The position numbers were made by a program, and so were the translations under genes. Positions 59,599 through 64,000 of a stretch of 64,000 nucleotides of DNA are shown here, one piece after another; the first letter of the stretch is position 1, and every line of letters begins with the position of its first letter. This DNA is from Polytrichum commune. Its lineage: Eukaryota; Streptophyta; Polytrichopsida; Polytrichales; Polytrichaceae. The DNA lies in contig OX485809.1 in assembly GCA_950295325.1 (NCBI GenBank), positions 39,337,081 to 39,401,080 of the forward strand, in the 5' to 3' direction. The notes under the pieces were generated by a model. That model made no database searches and was not told the DNA's origin. It was given only the letters and a program-made list of their open reading frames with translations.

Positions 59599-60065
59599 CT
59601 ATTTTCGTTTTACATACTTCTTGGATGAATCCGAGGGAGGTGGACCCGGTCGAAGCAAATCCATATAAGAAACTGTCTTATCTCTCTTTCGATCCTTCAG
59701 CGGAAGATGATACGGCGGCAAGGCTCTCATCCGTTCGCGAAATGAAATAGACTTCGAAGATTCTCCTTCCACCTTCACCTCCTCCTCCGTTTCGTTCGAT
59801 TTGTCTTCATCCAAATCAGCGTCATTCTCGAGCACATCTTCCTGCATCTTTTTTTTTTCTCACGTTGTTTTTGTTCCTCCCGCGTCCTCCACCTCCATGC
59901 TTGTGTAGACTGCGAAAATGGAGTCAGGTCGTAGTCATCACTACTTCGATTTCCAGCAGCAAACGAAAATTCCGACGATAAATTAACCGGAATATGAGGA
60001 TCTGCTAGACTTCTAATTTCCTTATCCCATCCTAATCCAGCAAACATGTCTCTTTCATCACCCAT
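59599..60065 (-). pseudogene. Small acidic gene converging on the MULE transposase
   Basis: From ATG at 60065 the frame reads 'MGDERDMFAGLGWDKEIRS' and 'TQAWRWRTREEQKQREKKK'. At a run of T (about 59849-59858) it must change frame to continue as 'MQEDVLENDADLDEDKSNE', 'RERMRALPPYHLPLKDR', ending 'SDSSKKYVKRK' at 59599. The product would have about 155 residues. The homopolymer change may be mutation or sequencing error. The stop codons of the two genes face each other 160 bases apart, the same layout as mudrA and mudrB in maize MuDR. No similarity to MURB is claimed. Its function is unknown; an accessory role in transposition is inferred from position only. Confidence 0.5.
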
Positions 60066-60521
60066 TGTATGCAAGTGTATATACAATGATGTTGGGTATG
60101 AGTCCAATATATAATCTATTCAGCCACAAACGATAATTGCTAAAGTCCAAGCTATAGAGTAGACTCACATATAAGACAAAGAGAAAAGTGATGAATAAAA
60201 ACGAAGGAAGTTGATTATTTTGATTCCTTTGTATTTTGATTGATTCATTCTTCAATTATGCCAATCTCAGAATATCCATTTTCATTGATTTTTTCTTGTA
60301 ATCATCCATGGTTTTAACAATTCAACCACCTCGCGGTCTCCAAACTTAGTGAGACCATTTCAATTTCAGGGCATTTTTGTTTCTTTTATGACCTATAATT
60401 CCCACGGAAATAGGTCCAATTTTTTACTAAGTTTGGCAGATTCTGGAATATTCCAGGCATATTCTTGTCTATTCTTGAAACATTCCTATTTTTATCTGGA
60501 AGGTTTGCTATTTTTATTTCA
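60066..60521. other. Non-coding spacer
   Basis: AT-rich DNA between the MULE-type gene pair and gene B. It contains a hairpin (GGTCTC and GAGACC around CAAACTTAGT, 60338-60359) and the ATTCCCACGGAAATAGG motif (60408-60424) that also accompanies the FCP1-type gene. The right terminus of the MULE should lie here, but I could not identify a terminal inverted repeat by eye. Confidence 0.4.
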
Positions 60522-63500
60522 TCTACGCTCTCCGCTCTCCGCTCTACGCTCTACGCTTACATACAAGTGTCGTCCCTCGGCCATGATGTCCATGTCCCCC
60601 TCGTCCTCGTCCGAGACCTCGATGATTGCTCCCGGCGGCAACTCCACGTATGGAGTCTTCTTCATCCTCCTCCTCGTGTTGCGGAAGAGGTCCAAAGATG
60701 GCCGCGAGCGTTGGTCGAGGATGTCCAGGGTTTCCATCTTCGGAACCACGGCGGGCCTTGGAGACTGTGACGTCGAGCATCCGCCTGGCGTTCCGAAAGG
60801 CTCCGCAAGAGATGTTCTCGCCGGGAGGACGTCCAGGGTTGTCCCCGCGGACGACCCGGTGTAACCACCCGGCGTCCCTTGAGGGTCGGGAAGATCCGTC
60901 GTTGGCGGCAAGATCCGAAGTGGGGGTATGTCGAAGGACTGCAGAATGGCGTCCACGTTGGTGGAGGGGGTGGGCTCGTCGTCCTCAGAATCGTGGAATG
61001 GTATGCCCTCGTTGGCGGGCATACTGAAGTCCATCCTGGGGACAAAGATGTCCTTGAGGTCCATCGTCGACGCCTTCGCACGGTGGATCTTGAAGTCTTC
61101 TTCGTCGATAGCGTCAACAAATGTGTTGACTACGAGACCCATCATCTGTGAGAAGAGAGCAATAAGGTCAGAAAATACGAACGCACGTTCGTAAACATCA
61201 AAGCGTAGCGTGCAACGAGTTTCAAGCATTACATTACGAAGGGGTTATGTTTACGAACGAGCGTTCGTAAACATGAATGCGTCACGTGCAGAGACTGTGA
61301 AACAATACATTGAGAAGTTGGTTAACTTTACGAACGAGCGTTCGTAAATGGAGTCTGGACAACTTACCATGGCCGCATACATGAATTTGGAGCCTCCATA
61401 TACGTTGTATACCGCCTCTCCACTTATAACCAGACTCTGCAATACAGAGACGTAGAACTCCATCCTGAGTTCCATGGCGGGGAAGACGGTGTAGAGGGTC
61501 TCTTGCAGCAGATCCTTGGGAGGGGGATGCGGGATGCTGTAGATTTTCTTGAACGTGTTGTTTGCCTTGATAGGCGGTCGCCCATCCCTTAGCTCATTGT
61601 ACGTCAAGAAAATCAGGCTGACCGCTCCCACCTGCTTGTTGCCCCTGGCCTCGTTGATGGCCACAATCCCCTCCGTCTTCGCTGGCACGTACGTGCTGTG
61701 GAAGATGCTGTACTCGAATTTGATCTTCTGCTCGTACAGCTCTGTGACCACAGACAGCTTCTCTTGTTCGACTATCCACAGCCAAACGTGTGGCTCCCTC
61801 ATGGCCGGCGATTTGAACTCCATGAACTTGGCCATGAAAGGGTTGTAGAAGGGAATGTCCTTCCCCCCCTGCCTTGACGCACCCGGGATCCCCCTGAAAT
61901 CGATGAGGGCAAAAGGGCAACCCCGTCGATCCTCCCTCACATCGGCCCTGCTGATGGTGCCGTCCCACTTGGAAAATGTGACCCTCTCCACGTCGGAGGT
62001 GATCACGCAAAACCTTGCCACTCCTTCGAATGTGGCGTTCCTCTTCCTCTCCAAAAATTTTAAGTACAGCATAACCTCATGGGGATCCGTGTCGGTTTTC
62101 TTAGTCCTTTTGTTCCCCTTTAACTTCAAAACCGAGGCGTGCTCCTTGACCAGACTGCGCATGGAGGCTCCGTTGATGTTGTAGTCGACCTTTAACATTT
62201 GCCATTGCGGCCAGATGATGTCGCCGTCGACTTCAAAGATTCTGTACTCTGGTACGAGTACGCTCAACTCTCTCATGGCTGCAGTCTTCAGCTTCCGGTG
62301 GTCACACCACTCTTTGATAGAGTACGTGCCGGGTTTGTGCTTTGGCCTCTTCAAAAAGATCTTGGGATAGGGAAGGGTTCTTCCCACGGTGTTCCGAAGA
62401 ACATGAATCGCACACCTCTTCAGCTCTGACTCCGTCAATCCCTGGAGGTGTCTAAAGAACTCCCTCAGTAGTGGGGGCGCTTCACCGGTTTTTTCCGTGC
62501 TGTATTTCTCCTCCGTGTCGGGGTTGACCAAATCGCCCGAGCTGTGTGCATAAAAAAACTGGGTCCACAAATCCCATGTGTCCCTGTTGCAGCAGATCAG
62601 TCTGAGCTCACCCTTCAGCTCAAGCACAGACTTTGTGGTGGTGGACTTCATATCGATGGAAGATAACTTGTCTACCATCGCGTCGCAAAATGCCTGCACA
62701 AAACAAGATGTCAATATTGCACATAATACGAACGCACGTTCGTAAAGCACGTCAGTAATTGATGTTTTCGTGAGTCCAACACTTTACGAACGTTCGTTCG
62801 TAAACTCACCTTCCATTGAGGAGACTGGTTCTTGGCGTTCTCCCTCTCCTTTGGTGGGCATCCGTGTGCCACCCAGACGTCTCTCGCAGCCACTATGTTA
62901 GCCGCCCACGAAGCCTCGAACGCCTTGATTTTGTTCCCCGAGTTCAGGAAGGTTGAAATCTTGCGCAGCTTGTCCCAATCGTCCAACCAGACCAAGAACG
63001 CCTTCCAGTACCGCTGGTCAGCCTTCAGCTCGTGCTGGAAGTTGTCGTCCTTGAGGATCTGTTGCGACGCCTCCAAGCTATGCTGACCATCTATAATCCA
63101 GAATTCTCCATTCTGGATTCGCGGCCAATCCATCTCTGTCGGTCGGGATGTCAGCCCCTTGGGCATGACGCAGACGGTCTGCCTATCCCACTTTACATTG
63201 TTCATGAGGTTGTTGATCTGCCACTTCACCCCACCGCTCTCGCGAGACCTTACCACCCACTTGTTGGGGGACTTTTCGCACTTGAAGCAGTCCACGTTGA
63301 ACGTGAAGTGGCGCCCCATGGGCCAGCAATCCTTTGAGTAATTATTGAAATCTCGTAGGATCTTTGTTGCCTTCACTGCATCTGGATTCTCACCCTTCTT
63401 TAAAGGGGTTGGCATCAGGGGAGGAGAGCTCACCTCAGCGCCCTCTGTTACCCCAGACCTCTCCATTTCGTCCCGGGACCTCTTCGATGGCGTGGAATGT

Positions 63501-64000
63501 CGGCTGGGACCCTCCGTCACCCTGCTCGCGGAAGGCACCGGCCTGGGTGCACTTCTCGATCCTCCTGCCCCGGATGCTGATGGTTTTCGTGGGCTCTTCT
63601 TCTTCTTGTTGGCTTCGGCGACCGCGCTATTGTACTTGGAGATATTCAAGGAAAGCGCGGCCAACTTCCTTGCTGTCCAGTACGAGCTCAGGGCGTACTT
63701 CGTGAACAGGTCCTTGAGGAAGTGTTTGGCATCAGCCACTACGTTATTTTCTGCGTATGTGTAGGAGAAACTATGTCTCCTGTACTCTAACAGGAGGTTA
63801 ATGTGATCCTTCTTATTTTTCATGTCTAAAATCACATAATCTCCTTGTGCCTCAATTGATTCTACTTCCCAAGTCTTCATCTGCACCCATTGCTCTGGCT
63901 GGTCCGGCGTTGTTTCTAGCTCGTAGGTGAAGCGAAGACAGAAAAGACCGTCTGATGTCTTCTCTGGCAGTGCCGTCCATTCCCCAATGAAGTCCTCCTT
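60519..64000 (-). CDS. Gene B: ParB/DGQHR-like plus methylase-like gene, 5' end outside the window
   Basis: Minus-strand exons: beyond 64000 to 62810, 62693-61368, and 61145 to a stop at 60519 (or to a GTATGT donor after 60565). Introns of 116 and 222 bases keep frame. The visible part has about 1,045 codons without a lesion. Exon 1 has a Lys/Ser/Pro-rich linker, then 'NVDCFKCEKSPNKWVV' and 'FWIIDGQHSLEASQQIL', close to the DGQHR/ParB signature (DGQHRxxA). Exon 2 has 'LIDFRGIPGASRQGG' where a methylase motif IV would stand and ends with 'EAVYNVYGGSKFMYAAM', like motif I (D-x-F-x-G-x-G). Exon 3 continues 'NTFVDAIDEEDF' and ends in a Pro/Ser/Asp-rich tail. Order and spacing match gene A, so I take them as distant relatives. 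Motif IV is not DPPY/DPPW, so catalysis is doubtful. Domain calls come from motifs only. Confidence 0.6.
60522..60564. repeat. GAGCGTAGAGCGGAGA-type repeat, second site
   Basis: On the minus strand it starts GTATGTAAGCGTAGAGC, then tandem GGAGAGC units. It is the inverted counterpart of 13285-13331. GTATGT here would make a good splice donor for the last visible exon of gene B. Confidence 0.65.
61176..61348. repeat. Three palindromes in intron 2 of gene B
   Basis: Copies at 61176-61193 (centre CA), 61248-61273 (AG, extended with TG/CA) and 61327-61348 (AG) within the 222-base intron 61146-61367. The outermost copies lie about 19 bases from the donor and 29 bases from the acceptor. Confidence 0.85.
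62727..62804. repeat. Two palindromes in intron 1 of gene B
   Basis: Copies at 62727-62744 (centre CA) and 62783-62804 (centre TT) in the 116-base intron 62694-62809. The donor GTGAG is followed directly by one palindrome; the other is 32 bases from the acceptor. Together they make up more than a third of the intron. Confidence 0.85.

Noticed and set aside
54780-60390. Terminal inverted repeats of the MULE
   Set aside because: A weak resemblance between GAGACCACCGTTTGAA near 55035 and sequence near 60340 is too short and interrupted to call; alignment of several copies would be needed.

Overview
The window looks like nuclear DNA of a land plant or close streptophyte relative. The evidence is plant-type TTTAGGG-like interstitial repeats, GT-AG introns of about 80-220 bases, a jacalin-type lectin gene, and chromodomain Ty3/gypsy retrotransposons primed by initiator tRNA-Met. 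It is a repeat-rich accessory region, and almost every gene is transposon-like, decayed or of unknown role. I cannot name the species; a non-flowering plant is a guess.

Layout. 1-1.7 kb: AT-rich DNA with a telomere-like tract. 2.0-3.25 kb: a tandem array built on a short palindrome (core ACGAACGNNCGTTCGT), then a decayed DUF7869-type transposase-like gene (3.57-6.70 kb, +). 7.97-8.87 kb: a two-exon jacalin-type lectin gene (+) lacking its last half domain, followed by degenerate telomere-like DNA. 10.0-13.3 kb (-): a GC-rich proline-rich frame, and a gene joining a coiled-coil exon to an FCP1/NIF phosphatase domain with a TGA inside it; its intron holds more palindromes. 13.7-14.4 kb: a small two-exon unknown gene next to about 11 copies of a 101-base satellite.

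16.4-54.8 kb is one layered structure. Its core is a gene of about 11 exons (31.6-50.05 kb, -) encoding a ParB/DGQHR-like N-terminal module and a degenerate DNA-methylase-like C-terminal module. It lies between two arrays of a ~75-base minisatellite in opposite orientations. Four LTR retrotransposons of one chromovirus family, all on the minus strand, broke this structure as two nested pairs. Element 1 (17157-31308) sits in the left minisatellite and carries element 2 (18369-25434). Element 3 (33130-47329) sits in an exon of the ParB/methylase-like gene and carries element 4 (35865-42998). All four have clean 5-bp target duplications and nearly identical LTRs, yet all seem to lack the core of reverse transcriptase and were probably mobilised in trans. 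Their LTRs are unusually rich in hairpins.

55.1-60.1 kb resembles an autonomous Mutator-like element. It has a large MULE transposase gene (+) with a WRKY-GCM-type finger, DDE residues and a C-terminal SWIM finger, carrying one frameshift and one stop. A small acidic gene converges on it from the minus strand, as mudrA and mudrB do in maize MuDR. 60.5-64 kb (-) holds a second, more intact ParB/DGQHR-like plus methylase-like gene that runs off the window; both its introns carry the palindrome close to the splice sites.

The best candidates for something undescribed are the pair of eukaryotic, intron-bearing ParB-like/degenerate-methylase genes in mobile-looking settings, and the palindrome family that marks introns and flanks of these gene cassettes and is absent from the 48 kb between 12.9 and 61.1 kb.
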